DNA of 64,000 nucleotides from Psychrosphaera haliotis (GCF_039523615.1 NZ_BAAAFQ010000004.1:496001-560000); one strand, 5' to 3'; shown: positions 8,157-17,847, numbered from the stretch's first letter. The notes: generated by a model not told the origin, from the sequence alone. Made by a program: numbers and translations.

Positions 8157-9356
8157 CTACTCTTTCACTTCAGTATCTGGCTCTTTGAGCGCTTTATTCA
8201 ACACTAAATAACCCACAATACCACTTAACACTGAACCAACAATAATACCTAATCGTTCATCAAACAGCAGATCAACGCCAGTTTCTTCAAACGCTAACGA
8301 ACCAATAAACAAGCTCATGGTGAATCCGATACCACACAATGCAGCGGTTCCGTATAGAGCCGCAAAGTTCATGCCTTTAGGAAGCTTCGCCAGTCCCATT
8401 TTAATTGCCAACCAACATAACCCAAATATACCAACCTGCTTACCTACAAATAAACCTAACGCGATACCTACAGGTACCGGATGAAGTACTTGTTCAAAAC
8501 CTACACCGGTTAAATTTAAGCCCGCATTAGCAAAGGCAAACACAGGGAGTACAAAAAAGGCGACAACCGAGTGCAGATCATGTTCTAACTCTTTAACGGG
8601 CGAAAATTCGGGATTTTCTTTGCTTCGCATTGGGATGAACATCGCTAGTAAAACACCCGCTAAGGTTGCGTGTACACCCGATTTCAGCGTTGCTATCCAC
8701 ATAATAATACCGATAAAAATATATGGACTGTATGACACAACATTCTTTTTATTAAGGTACGTAAGAACTGGGATACAAAGGGCCACAACAATTAAAGCAC
8801 CAATGGAAATCTTTGATGTGTAGAAAAACGCGATAATTAAGATAGCGCCTATATCATCGAATATTGCTAACGAGGTTAAAAATACCTTTAGTGCCACTGG
8901 GACTCTTGAGCCTAAAAGCGTTAGTACACCAAGTGCAAATGCAATGTCAGTTGCAGCAGGAATTGCCCAACCACTCAAAGCCACCTCATTATCTATATTA
9001 AAATAAACATAAACTAAAGCAGGTACTAACATACCGCCAATGGCCCCAACGCCTGGCAAAATAATATTCCTCTTATCCGACAACTCGCCTTCTATCAATT
9101 CACGCTTAAGCTCTAAACCAACTAAGAAAAAGAATACAGCCATTAAACCATCATTTATCCAAAGCAATAAAGGCTTGGCAATTTGCAATGCGCCAACTCT
9201 TATCTCAACTGGTGTTGATAACAACATTTCGTAATAGGTCACTAATGCTGTATTTGCACATACTATTGCTAAAATTGCCGCTAGGAATAGGAGTATCCCG
9301 CCCGATGATTCTGTTTTAAAAAACTGTACGATAAAATTATTATCAGTGTTACTCAT
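8157..9356 (-). CDS. nhaA: Na+/H+ antiporter NhaA, 399 aa
   Basis: Electrogenic Na+/H+ antiporter of the inner membrane, used in pH and sodium homeostasis; expected in a marine bacterium. About 11–12 hydrophobic segments are visible. The ion-binding aspartate pair lies in AIFDDIGA (D167/D168), with the upstream conserved ATDIAF (D137), matching D163/D164 and D133 of E. coli NhaA. The N-terminus (SSGGILLFLAAILAIVCAN) is typical. It is transcribed alone, divergent from purE, and ends at a shared terminator. No nhaR-type regulator is adjacent. Confidence 0.96.
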   Translation of the reverse strand: MSNTDNNFIVQFFKTESSGGILLFLAAILAIVCANTALVTYYEMLLSTPVEIRVGALQIAKPLLLWINDGLMAVFFFLVGLELKRELIEGELSDKRNIILPGVGAIGGMLVPALVYVYFNIDNEVALSGWAIPAATDIAFALGVLTLLGSRVPVALKVFLTSLAIFDDIGAILIIAFFYTSKISIGALIVVALCIPVLTYLNKKNVVSYSPYIFIGIIMWIATLKSGVHATLAGVLLAMFIPMRSKENPEFSPVKELEHDLHSVVAFFVLPVFAFANAGLNLTGVGFEQVLHPVPVGIALGLFVGKQVGIFGLCWLAIKMGLAKLPKGMNFAALYGTAALCGIGFTMSLFIGSLAFEETGVDLLFDERLGIIVGSVLSGIVGYLVLNKALKEPDTEVKE

Positions 9357-9440
9357 GTGTTTATTTTACATCCATTAAATTAGTTATCTTTATAATATAC
9401 GTTACATTTCCATTTTTGTATTAATTCCGTCAATCGGTTA

Positions 9441-9469
9441 ATGACCAACCTAATTAGCTTTGCTAAAAT
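9441..9469 (+). promoter_or_regulatory. Candidate sigma-70 promoter for purE operon
   Basis: An extended −10 element (tgctaaaat, −10 hexamer 9464–9469) has, 17 bases upstream, atgacc at 9441–9446 (4 of 6 to TTGACA). Initiation near 9476 would leave a leader of about 35 bases to purE. No PurR-like operator is evident around it. This is a pattern call only. Confidence 0.4.
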
Positions 9470-9511
9470 GGCCGCCAACTTAAAAAGCTTTAACTTAAAA
9501 TAGAGAGAAAG

Positions 9512-9997
9512 ATGAAAAGAGTTGCAATCGTGATGGGTTCACAATCAGATGGGCCAACAATGAAACACGCCGCCGACATGTTAAATAAATTCGGCATTGA
9601 ATATCACGCTGAAGTTGTCTCCGCCCATCGAACTCCCCACCTTCTCCAAGAATTCTCAGAAACAGCAGCCGACAAAGGTTTTCAAGTTATTATCGCCGGT
9701 GCCGGTGGCGCCGCTCACCTTCCAGGCATGATTGCAGCATATACGCACTTACCAGTATTAGGTGTGCCGGTTAAATCAAGCAAATTGAGTGGCGTAGATT
9801 CGTTATACTCAATTGTTCAAATGCCAAAAGGTGTTGCAGTAGGAACCTTAGCCATTGGCGAGGCAGGTGCTGCAAACGCAGGATTGTTAGCGGCTCAAAT
9901 TATTGGCTTAAACGATTCTGAAGTAACTGAAAAAGTTAAAGCATTCAGATTAGAACAAACCCAAGACGTACTAAATAACCACAAATTAGACTTTTAA
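9512..9997 (+). CDS. purE: N5-carboxyaminoimidazole ribonucleotide mutase PurE, 161 aa
   Basis: Class I PurE; converts N5-CAIR to CAIR in de novo purine synthesis. The substrate-binding motifs GSQSDGPTM (residues 9–17), SAHRTP and AGAGGAAHLPG are all present and the length is standard. An agagagaaag ribosome site lies directly upstream of the ATG. It is followed 29 bases later by purK, whose product supplies its substrate, so the two form the usual purEK pair. Carbonic anhydrase next in line could supply bicarbonate for the PurK reaction, a reasonable functional grouping. Confidence 0.97.
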   Translation: MKRVAIVMGSQSDGPTMKHAADMLNKFGIEYHAEVVSAHRTPHLLQEFSETAADKGFQVIIAGAGGAAHLPGMIAAYTHLPVLGVPVKSSKLSGVDSLYSIVQMPKGVAVGTLAIGEAGAANAGLLAAQIIGLNDSEVTEKVKAFRLEQTQDVLNNHKLDF

Positions 9998-10029
9998 TTT
10001 TATCAACTATCCCAAATAAGTGAAAAGTG

Positions 10030-11202
10030 ATGGCGCCTCCATATTTTAGTAATAGCTCTTTAAATGACGACAACAACCTCGTTGTCATTCTTGGCCATGG
10101 TCAATTGGCCCGCATGATGTACCTTGAGTCTACTCAGCTTGGCTTAAATATTATTGCCGTGAATGCCAATACCCGAGAATGCGTAAACCCAGTTGATAAA
10201 ACGGTTCTTAATATAACCCTTGATGAAGCTTTTGATGATGCAGCGGTCATTACCTCTGAGTTTGAACACCTTCCATTAGACTTGTTAGCTAAAGCAGAGC
10301 TCAGTGGCAAGTTTTTACCAAATGCAAAAGCCATACATGCTGGTGCAGACCGTATCGTCGAGAAAAAACTTCTAGACTCAGTTAACGTACGTCACTGTCA
10401 AAATGTGATTGTTAATGGACTTAGCGATCTTGATAAAGCATCAGAAACACTTGGTGAGCGCATCATATTAAAAACCAGTCGCGACGGTTATGACGGTTAT
10501 GGTCAATGGCGTATTTTCTCTCCTCAAGATTTAGTGGGTGTAAAGTCACAACTCAATGAGCATAATTTTGAAAAGATGCCTTTGGTAGCAGAACGTTGCA
10601 TTAACTTTGAAAGAGAGCTTTCACTTGTTGGTGTCACTGACAAAAATGGTAATCATAAGTTTTATCCACTAACAGAAAATCATCATGCCGATGGTCAGTT
10701 AGTACTATCGCTGGCTCCAGCACCTAGAGTTACACTTGAACTTGAGCAGCAAGCACAAGACATTTACAAAAAAATATCGGAACAGTTAGATTATTGTGGT
10801 GTTTTAGCCATTGAGTTTTTCCAATTAAAAGATCAACTCATCGTAAATGAAATTGCACCACGTGTTCATAACTCAGGCCATTGGACTCAACAAGGTTCGG
10901 TCACCAGTCAGTTTGAAAACCATATTCGCGCTGTTGCTGGCTATCCTTTGGGTGAAACTAGAGCAACCTCTTGTGTTGCCATGATTAACTACGTGGGACA
11001 AAGCAAACCGAAAGCAGACCTGTTTACAGTGCCAAATGTTCATCTTCACTGGTACGATAAACAAGTTAGGCCAAAACGCAAAATGGGCCATATAAATGTG
11101 ACGGGAAGTACACCTGCACAATTATTAGAAACGGTAAAAACTGTGAAAAACTTTTTACCTGATGCCCTTGCAACAAATTTGGCTCCTCTTATCAATAATT
11201 AG
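10030..11202 (+). CDS. purK: N5-carboxyaminoimidazole ribonucleotide synthase PurK, 390 aa
   Basis: ATP-grasp enzyme that makes N5-CAIR from AIR, ATP and bicarbonate. The N-terminal motif ILGHGQLARMM (usually ILGGGQLARML) is followed by the ATP-grasp blocks KTSRDGYDGYGQW, INFERELSLVG and VNEIAPRVHNSGHWT. The start is uncertain: a GTG at 10027 is directly followed by an ATG at 10030, and both give about 20 residues before the usual N-terminus. No strong ribosome site distinguishes them, and I prefer the ATG. The third position of the GGGQ loop is His instead of Gly, an unusual but tolerable change. Confidence 0.94.
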   Translation: MAPPYFSNSSLNDDNNLVVILGHGQLARMMYLESTQLGLNIIAVNANTRECVNPVDKTVLNITLDEAFDDAAVITSEFEHLPLDLLAKAELSGKFLPNAKAIHAGADRIVEKKLLDSVNVRHCQNVIVNGLSDLDKASETLGERIILKTSRDGYDGYGQWRIFSPQDLVGVKSQLNEHNFEKMPLVAERCINFERELSLVGVTDKNGNHKFYPLTENHHADGQLVLSLAPAPRVTLELEQQAQDIYKKISEQLDYCGVLAIEFFQLKDQLIVNEIAPRVHNSGHWTQQGSVTSQFENHIRAVAGYPLGETRATSCVAMINYVGQSKPKADLFTVPNVHLHWYDKQVRPKRKMGHINVTGSTPAQLLETVKTVKNFLPDALATNLAPLINN

Positions 11203-11219
11203 TGAAGGTATTTTTGTAA

Positions 11220-11828
11220 ATGGAAAAGCTATTAAAAGGTTTAAAGAAGTTTCAAGATGAAGTCTATCCAGAGCATAAAGATAGATTTGAAGCTTTAGCA
11301 CAAAGCCAAGATCCAGATGTTTTATTTATTACCTGTTCAGACTCCCGAATTGACCCTAATTTAATTACCCAGTCAGAGCCTGGGGAATTGTTTATCTGCC
11401 GTAATGCAGGAAATATAGTTCCGCCACATTCTCACGAAACTGGCGGCATGACAGCTTCAATTGAATATGCAGTTTCAGTATTAAAAGTAAGACATATTAT
11501 TATTTGTGGACATAGCTCCTGTGGCGCAATGAAAGCTGCGATGAACCCATTATCTGTAAAGCGTCTTCCGCACGTAAAAGTTTGGTTAGATCATTGTCGG
11601 GCAGCTAAAGAAGCCGTACAACAAAAGCATGATCATTTAACTGATGAACATTTAGATGAAGTGACTAAACAAAACATTATTCTTCAAATGAATCATCTCA
11701 AAACACACCCAGCGGTATTTTCAAAATTACACACCAACGAAATACAAGTTCACGGCTGGATGTATGACATTAAAACAGGCAATGTAGAAATGTACGACGA
11801 CAAGCAAACTCGGTTCATTAACGTTTAA
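11220..11828 (+). CDS. can: Beta-class carbonic anhydrase, 202 aa
   Basis: Zinc enzyme interconverting CO2 and bicarbonate. The zinc and catalytic residues are plain: C39-x-D41-x-R43 (CSDSR) and H98-x-x-C101 (GHSSCGAMKAA). Length and end (MYDIKTGNVEMYDD) fit bacterial beta-CAs. A gaagg ribosome site precedes the ATG. It lies 17 bases after purK and overlaps the rlmF start by one base, so all probably share a transcript. Bicarbonate made here could feed PurK (inference). Confidence 0.95.
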   Translation: MEKLLKGLKKFQDEVYPEHKDRFEALAQSQDPDVLFITCSDSRIDPNLITQSEPGELFICRNAGNIVPPHSHETGGMTASIEYAVSVLKVRHIIICGHSSCGAMKAAMNPLSVKRLPHVKVWLDHCRAAKEAVQQKHDHLTDEHLDEVTKQNIILQMNHLKTHPAVFSKLHTNEIQVHGWMYDIKTGNVEMYDDKQTRFINV

Positions 11829-12787
11829 TGAGCAACTTAAACAGCCCAACATTGCACCCTAGAAACCGCCATCAAGTTGTTGATGGCGTTGCCTATCACT
11901 TTGATACGTTAACTGCAGCTAATCCTGATTTAAAATCTCATATTGTAGAACGTAAAAAAGGCCATCAAACTATCGACTTTGCTGACCCTAATGCGGTTAG
12001 AGAACTAAATAGAGCCTTGTTGCTTGCCTATTACGGCATTCACTTTTGGCAAATTCCTGAAAATGTTTTGTGTCCACCTGTACCTGGACGCGCCGACTAT
12101 ATTCACCACTTAGCGGACTTATTAGCCAAAAGTAACGATGGCGTCATTCCAACTGGCAAAAAAATCAAAGGTATTGATGTAGGAACCGGTGCAAACCTTA
12201 TTTACCCAATCATAGGCCGACACGAGTACCAATGGTCTTTTGTAGGTTCTGAAGTTAATCCTTTGTCATTCCAATGTGCTGCAACACTGATTAAAAGTAA
12301 TCCATACTTGAAGTCGCACGTTAAAGTGAAAAAACAAGATAATGCCAACTACTTTTTTAACGGCATAGTACAACCTGAACAAAAATTTGCCTTTACACTT
12401 TGTAACCCTCCTTTTCACCGTTCTGCAGAAGAAGCGTCTGCTGCCAATGCACAAAAAGTTGAAAACCTAGCTAAGTCAAAATCACTTCCTCCTCAAGCAA
12501 CGCAATCTTTAAACTTTGGTGGCCAAAACAGTGAGTTATGGTGCAACGGTGGTGAAGTTGAATTCGTATGCAACATGATCAAGGAAAGTATTCAGATTAA
12601 ACAGCAAGTGTTATGGTTTTCTAGTTTAGTCTCTAAAAAAGACAGTTTAAAAATCATCGAATCAGAATTAAAAAAAGCAAAAGTTCAGGAATATAAAATC
12701 ATAGACATGGGCCAAGGACACAAAATCAGTCGTTTTGTCGCTTGGACATTTATTCCTCAAACACAACATAAAACCTGGTTCGAATAA
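11828..12787 (+). CDS. rlmF: 23S rRNA (adenine(1618)-N6)-methyltransferase RlmF, 319 aa
   Basis: Methylates A1618 of 23S rRNA using SAM. The N6-adenine methyltransferase catalytic motif NPPF is at residues 193–196 (CNPPFHRSAEEA) and a SAM-site motif GIDVGTGANLIYPIIG lies before it. The N-terminus (LHPRNRHQ) matches the family, and length is close to E. coli RlmF (308). The start ATG overlaps the carbonic anhydrase stop (taATG), so translation is probably coupled. It is a housekeeping gene. Confidence 0.95.
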   Translation: MSNLNSPTLHPRNRHQVVDGVAYHFDTLTAANPDLKSHIVERKKGHQTIDFADPNAVRELNRALLLAYYGIHFWQIPENVLCPPVPGRADYIHHLADLLAKSNDGVIPTGKKIKGIDVGTGANLIYPIIGRHEYQWSFVGSEVNPLSFQCAATLIKSNPYLKSHVKVKKQDNANYFFNGIVQPEQKFAFTLCNPPFHRSAEEASAANAQKVENLAKSKSLPPQATQSLNFGGQNSELWCNGGEVEFVCNMIKESIQIKQQVLWFSSLVSKKDSLKIIESELKKAKVQEYKIIDMGQGHKISRFVAWTFIPQTQHKTWFE

Positions 12788-12807
12788 TAAGCCCAACAGA
12801 GGTCTTC

Positions 12808-15561
12808 ATGTTTATAAAAAATAAAATAGCAGCCGCGCTAATTATTACTAGCGCCGTTGCCCTATCCGCATGCCAGCCAGATACAATATTCACCAGCGAT
12901 CAACCTATTGAAGATAGTGCCGCCCATTTCCTAACTAGCAATACTTTAGTTATCAAAATGGCGAATGGTGCAGAAAAGTTAAAGCTTGTCTCTGAAAACA
13001 GACTTGGCGAAGAAGTTGTTATTGAATTAACGCCGACGGTATTAAATCCTGAATTGCAAAAACAATATCCGCATTTAGCTCAGTTTAGTGCATTCACTTT
13101 TGATGAGAAACTAGACTTCAACGCATTAGTTAAATCAATCAATATTGTTAAGTCCTTCAAAGACGGTAATTTAATTGCCAAATCATATGTTCAACAAGCT
13201 CGTTTATTAGATGACTTATTTACTCGCGGTAAAAACGATGCCAACGAAGTAAAAGACTTGGGCTCGAGCTTAACCAGTGACGGTGTTTCCTTTAAACTTT
13301 GGGCGCCTACCGCCGCTAATGTTTCTGTCCATTTATTTGATAAAAACAAAACTGCGCTGAGTGACGATCCTATTGAGTTAAAAGAAGATCTTAAAACTGG
13401 CGTTTGGTCATTAACAACCAAACTTGCGAGTCACGGTACTTACTATCAATATCAAGTTGAAGTCTTTCACCCTCGCACTGGCAAGTATGAAACACTTATT
13501 ACAACAGACCCATACTCGTTAAGCCTTTCTGTAAACAGTAAGTACTCACAAGTAGTAGACCTAAATGCTCCAGAAACAAAGCCTGCAGGTTGGGCGCAAC
13601 ATAAAGTACCAACGGTAGAAGCGCCTGAAGATCTCATTTTGTATGAAACTCATATTCGTGATTTTAGTGCTTTTGATACCAAACTAAGCTCGGCAAGTTA
13701 TAGAGGTAAATATAAAGCCTTTTCTGAGCGCGATAGCGATGGCATGTCTCACTTAATGGAACTCAAAGGTGCCGGACTTAATACGGTACACCTACTGCCA
13801 ACTTATGACTTATCCACTATTAATGAAGACCCAGCGCAAGCTATTGATTTGTCTGACTCAATGGCAAAAGTTTGTGATTTAGTTGATGGCCTTAGTGTCT
13901 GTGATGAAGACGTTAAAGATAAAAGCCTTAATGAGTTACTGTCGAGCTATGATCCTCGCTCTGATAAAGCTCAAGATTTAATGGAAAAAATCCGCGGTTA
14001 TGACAACTACAACTGGGGTTATGATCCATATCACTACACCGTTCCTGAGGGCAGTTATGCCGTAGATCCTGAAGGATTCTCTCGCCTCATTGAGTTTAGA
14101 GAGATGGTGATGTCTCTTCACAACAAGGGCTTCAGAGTAATAATGGATGTCGTGTACAACCATACTTTTGCTTCTGGTGTTGCTGAAAAGTCGGTTCTGG
14201 ATAAAGTAGTACCAAACTACTATCACCGTTATGACCCAGTGACAGGTGTTCTTGAAACCTCCACATGTTGTGACAATTCTGCAACTGAAAATGCCATGAT
14301 GGAAAAACTAATGACAGACTCGTTAGTTACCTGGGCACAGCAATATAAAATTGATGGTTTCCGTTTTGACCTAATGGGTCATCAGCCAAAAGATGCCATG
14401 ATACGCTCACGTGAAGCTGTGGTTAAAGTAGACAGCGATACTTACTTTTATGGTGAAGGTTGGAACTTTGGTGAAGTTGCTAATAACAGACAGTTTGTTC
14501 AAGCTAGCCAAACTGAGTTAGCAGGAACTGAAATTGGTACCTTTACTGACAGGCTCAGAGATGCCATTAGAGGCGGAAACTTTCAAACCGCTAAAGAAGG
14601 TTTAAGACGTGACCAAGGTGTCGGTAATGGCCTAACCGTTGTTCCTAATGATCTTCAAGACAAAGACCTTCAAATAGATGAATACTTGCGTTCAATGGAC
14701 CAAGTTAAACTTGGTTTAGCGGCAAACCTTGCTGACTATTCAATGGTTAACTCTTTTGGTACCACAGTTTTAGGTAAAGACATCCCTTACGGTGGTGGCC
14801 CAGCTGGTTACGCAAAAGACCCTGCTGATACCATTAATTACGTGTCTAAGCATGATAACCAAACGTTATGGGACAATAACCAGTACCGACTGCCTTATGA
14901 CCTAACAACAGATCAACGCGTTCGTTTCCAACTGCTTTCCTTGTCTTATCCATTGATGGCGCAGGGCATTCCGTTTTTGCATATGGGTTCTGAGTTGTTA
15001 CGTTCAAAGTCATTTTTACGTGACAGCTATGATTATGGCGACTGGTTCAACCGTGTTGATTTTTCATATCAAACTAATAACTACAACGTTGGCTTACCAC
15101 CAGCAGAAAAAGACGTTGATAACTGGCCGGTCATTTCTACCTTGCTAGATAGAAACGAAGGTCGCGATCAAGTTCAGTCGAAACACATTCAACTGTCGTC
15201 AAAAGTCTTCCAAGATTTTATCAAAATCCGAATGAGCTCTAAGTTATTTAGGTTACGAACAGCGGATCAAGTAAAACACCAAGTGACATTCTTAAACCAA
15301 GATGTATTGGAAAACCGTGGTTTGATTGTCATGTACATTGCAGATAACGGTTTAACGGAAATTGATCCTACGCTGGAATCTATTGTGGTTGTGTTTAACA
15401 ATACCGCCGAACCAAAAACGTTTAGCACCGATGCTAGTAGCTACCTGCTTCATGAAGCTCAAGTTAATGGCGCCGATGAAGTTGTTAAAAAAGCAAAAGC
15501 AACGGCAACCGGATTTGAAGTTCCTGGTTTAACTACGGCTGTTTTTGTCAAAGCACAGTAA
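12808..15561 (+). CDS. pulA: Pullulanase-type alpha-1,6-glucosidase, lipoprotein, 917 aa
   Basis: GH13 debranching enzyme cutting alpha-1,6 bonds in pullulan, starch or glycogen. A lipoprotein signal ends in the lipobox LSAC (Cys22), so it should sit on a membrane. After an N-terminal domain and a CBM48-like domain (about 160–270, FKLWAPTAANVSVHLF), the catalytic barrel carries the type I pullulanase signature YNWGYDPYHY, region I DVVYNHT, region II with nucleophile D521 (GFRFDLMGH), acid E550 (GEGW) and D683 (SKHDN). A C-terminal beta domain ends the protein. There is no obvious CBM41. It begins 20 bases after rlmF with an agagg ribosome site, making it the last gene of the purE run. No other starch or maltose genes are adjacent. 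Confidence 0.92.
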   Translation: MFIKNKIAAALIITSAVALSACQPDTIFTSDQPIEDSAAHFLTSNTLVIKMANGAEKLKLVSENRLGEEVVIELTPTVLNPELQKQYPHLAQFSAFTFDEKLDFNALVKSINIVKSFKDGNLIAKSYVQQARLLDDLFTRGKNDANEVKDLGSSLTSDGVSFKLWAPTAANVSVHLFDKNKTALSDDPIELKEDLKTGVWSLTTKLASHGTYYQYQVEVFHPRTGKYETLITTDPYSLSLSVNSKYSQVVDLNAPETKPAGWAQHKVPTVEAPEDLILYETHIRDFSAFDTKLSSASYRGKYKAFSERDSDGMSHLMELKGAGLNTVHLLPTYDLSTINEDPAQAIDLSDSMAKVCDLVDGLSVCDEDVKDKSLNELLSSYDPRSDKAQDLMEKIRGYDNYNWGYDPYHYTVPEGSYAVDPEGFSRLIEFREMVMSLHNKGFRVIMDVVYNHTFASGVAEKSVLDKVVPNYYHRYDPVTGVLETSTCCDNSATENAMMEKLMTDSLVTWAQQYKIDGFRFDLMGHQPKDAMIRSREAVVKVDSDTYFYGEGWNFGEVANNRQFVQASQTELAGTEIGTFTDRLRDAIRGGNFQTAKEGLRRDQGVGNGLTVVPNDLQDKDLQIDEYLRSMDQVKLGLAANLADYSMVNSFGTTVLGKDIPYGGGPAGYAKDPADTINYVSKHDNQTLWDNNQYRLPYDLTTDQRVRFQLLSLSYPLMAQGIPFLHMGSELLRSKSFLRDSYDYGDWFNRVDFSYQTNNYNVGLPPAEKDVDNWPVISTLLDRNEGRDQVQSKHIQLSSKVFQDFIKIRMSSKLFRLRTADQVKHQVTFLNQDVLENRGLIVMYIADNGLTEIDPTLESIVVVFNNTAEPKTFSTDASSYLLHEAQVNGADEVVKKAKATATGFEVPGLTTAVFVKAQ

Positions 15562-15620
15562 GTTGCAACAAGTTATACGAAATCCTAGTTATCACTTTAA
15601 AAGTAGCTATCGCACGGTAC

Positions 15621-15692
15621 CTACAGTAAATGTAACGCAGCTATGGTATTAAATTGCAGCTATTGCATGACAACTACCGTAAATAGGACGCA
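15621..15692. repeat. Imperfect direct repeats in pullulanase 3' spacer
   Basis: ctacagtaaatgtaacgca (15621–15639) and ctaccgtaaataggacgca (15674–15692) agree at 15 of 19 positions, and an exact gcagctat occurs at 15637 and 15656 between them. It lies before the terminator and codes for nothing visible. It could be a degraded intergenic repeat; function unknown. Confidence 0.3.
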
Positions 15693-15694
15693 AT

Positions 15695-15722
15695 AAAAAA
15701 GGGCTGATAATCAGCCCTTTTT
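15695..15722. terminator. Bidirectional terminator between pullulanase and DUF885 gene
   Basis: A stem gggctga/tcagccc (15701–15717) with loop taa is flanked by A6 on the left and T5 on the right. It serves the two converging genes. Confidence 0.85.
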
Positions 15723-15754
15723 ATTTGCCTAAAATAAGCAATATTCAGTAAAGC

Positions 15755-17629
15755 TTAAGCTTTTGAAGCCACGTAGCTATCAACAAACCCTTCAAGGACG
15801 TTTAATGGTACAGGACCATTTTTAAGAATAACGTCGTGGAATTCACGAATATCAAACTTATCGCCCAAGGCTGTTTTTGCTTTTTCTCGAAGCTCTAAAA
15901 TCTTTAACATACCAATTTTGTAAGCCGTTGCTTGTGAAGGCATTACAATGTGACGCTCAACCATTTTAACGGCGTCAGACACTGCATTTGGCGTATTTGT
16001 TACGTAATAATCAATACCTTGCTGACGAGTCCATTTTTGGCTATGAATACCGGTATCCACGACCAAACGGCACGCACGCCATAATTCCATCGCCAAACGA
16101 CCAAAGTCTGAGTACGGATCTTCGTATAGGCCAATCTCTTTTGGAATTAGCTCTGAGTATAATCCCCAACCTTCTGTATATGCCGTGTATCCACCAAACT
16201 TGCGGAACATAGGAATGCCTTCAAGTTCTTGTTTTATGGCAATTTGCATATGGTGACCTGGAATGCCTTCATGATAAGCAAGCGCGGCCATTTGATACGT
16301 TGGCATTGCTTCCATGTCGTATAGGTTAGCGTAATAAATGCCAGGACGTGAACCATCAGGAGCAGGTTGTTGATAAAAAGCTTTTCCGGCTGACTTTTCA
16401 CGGAATGCTTCAACTTGTTTAACAATCATGTCAGCTTTAGGCTTAGTTAAAAACAGTGAATCTAAGCGCGATTTCATATCGTCAATTAAGGCAACGGCCT
16501 CATCTAGATATTGCTGTTTGCCTTCTTTTGTATTGTCGTAATAAAACTGTTTGTCATTACGCATAAACTCAAAAAAATCGCTCAATTCACCGTCAAAGCC
16601 AACTTTGTTTTTAATCTCTGTCATCTCTTGATGAATACGAGCCACTTCGTCTAAACCAATTTTATGGATTTCGTTGGCTGTCAGATCAGTCGTCGTTGTT
16701 CGCGCTAACGCATTATTGAAGAACGCTTCCCCTTCTGGGAATTTCCACGCGCCATCTTTGTCATCGGCTTTCTTTTCTAAGGTCACTAAGTAACTAACGA
16801 GCTTGTCATAACCAGGCTTTAAACTAGAGATTAGAGCTGCTTTTGCTTCTGCAATTAACACCAACTTAGTTTCAGACTCTAGTTCTAAGGCATTCACTTT
16901 ACGGCTGAAGTCAGACAAGATTGTGCTGTCGTCACCATTATCAAATGGTGCACCAACGATGATATTTTTTGAATCACGAATAACATGTGGGAATACAAAC
17001 TTAGGCGCAATAATGCCTTTTGCTTCGCGAGCTTTTAGGTTTTCTACCACGTCAAAAAGAACTTTTTCAGCGCCTTTTATTCTTGAGATATAATCTCGCG
17101 CTTCTTTTTCGTTGGCAATTGAATGCTGGTTAATTAAAAATGCCGGTATTTGCGAGTGCGTACCAAACATTTGGTTTACTGGGTAATTATGTAAACGCCA
17201 TTGGTGATCCGCAATTTCATTTTCCAATTGCTGAATATAAAGCTGACGACTTATTTTTGTTTGTTCATCTAGCTTAGACTCATCAATTGCTGCAATAGTT
17301 GCTAAGTCTTTTTTAACAATGGTCAGCTCTGCTTCTGCCGCTTCAGCTGACAAATTAAACCACTTATCATAATCATCTTTTATGCCTAAGTAAGTCTGAA
17401 ACACGGGATTGCGCATCACGCCAGCCATGTATATTTCGTCAAAAACTTTGTTTGCTTCTACCGACGCTAACTTTATTTGTTCTTCAGAAATGTTTGCCTC
17501 TGCGGACGTAACTTGGTCATTAACCGCTGAAGATTCAGTGTTATTGCTGGTTGGTTTTGAGTCATTACAAGCTGTAATTACAAAACTCGATGCTATGGCT
17601 AACGCCAAAAATGTCTTATTTAGTTTCAT
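15755..17629 (-). CDS. DUF885 family putative metallopeptidase lipoprotein, 624 aa
   Basis: A secreted or membrane-anchored protein of the DUF885 family, presumed zinc carboxypeptidase-like. A signal peptide ends in the lipobox ITAC (Cys21). The metal motif HEGIPGHH is at residues 453–460, with a later conserved glutamate-containing YTEGWGLYSE block that fits gluzincin-type ligands. The C-terminal ATAYKIGMLKILELREKA block is also typical. Length is normal. No recognisable strong ribosome site is seen (aagaaaataac before the ATG). It is monocistronic, converging on the pullulanase. Peptide scavenging is the likely role, but substrate is unknown. Confidence 0.88.
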   Translation of the reverse strand: MKLNKTFLALAIASSFVITACNDSKPTSNNTESSAVNDQVTSAEANISEEQIKLASVEANKVFDEIYMAGVMRNPVFQTYLGIKDDYDKWFNLSAEAAEAELTIVKKDLATIAAIDESKLDEQTKISRQLYIQQLENEIADHQWRLHNYPVNQMFGTHSQIPAFLINQHSIANEKEARDYISRIKGAEKVLFDVVENLKAREAKGIIAPKFVFPHVIRDSKNIIVGAPFDNGDDSTILSDFSRKVNALELESETKLVLIAEAKAALISSLKPGYDKLVSYLVTLEKKADDKDGAWKFPEGEAFFNNALARTTTTDLTANEIHKIGLDEVARIHQEMTEIKNKVGFDGELSDFFEFMRNDKQFYYDNTKEGKQQYLDEAVALIDDMKSRLDSLFLTKPKADMIVKQVEAFREKSAGKAFYQQPAPDGSRPGIYYANLYDMEAMPTYQMAALAYHEGIPGHHMQIAIKQELEGIPMFRKFGGYTAYTEGWGLYSELIPKEIGLYEDPYSDFGRLAMELWRACRLVVDTGIHSQKWTRQQGIDYYVTNTPNAVSDAVKMVERHIVMPSQATAYKIGMLKILELREKAKTALGDKFDIREFHDVILKNGPVPLNVLEGFVDSYVASKA

Positions 17630-17752
17630 GTTATTTTCTTATTATATTTTGGAAGTTTGTTAATCATTATACTGTTTTACCTTGCTCACCCAAAAGGTCA
17701 AGTCTGTATCGTTGAACAGCAGTAAAGTATTGATAATCAAGTGACACCGTAG

Positions 17753-17785
17753 AGTAAATGAATAAAGTAAAGTAAATGAATAAAG
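17753..17785. repeat. Short tandem repeat, AT-rich spacer
   Basis: agtaaatgaataaag occurs twice (17753–17767 and 17771–17785), period 18, in the spacer between the ETF-QO terminator and the DUF885 gene. No open frame or motif is associated with it. Confidence 0.45.
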
Positions 17786-17818
17786 CAAAGGTGATAAAAA
17801 GGTCATAAAAAAGGCAAT

Positions 17819-17847
17819 AAAAAACCAGCCTACATGGGCTGGTTTTT
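17819..17847 (-). terminator. Terminator after ETF-ubiquinone oxidoreductase gene
   Basis: The stem aaaccagcc/ggctggttt (17822–17845) with a 6-base loop lies about 25 bases past the stop on the minus strand. On that strand it ends in a U run (A6 on the plus strand at 17819–17824). Confidence 0.8.
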
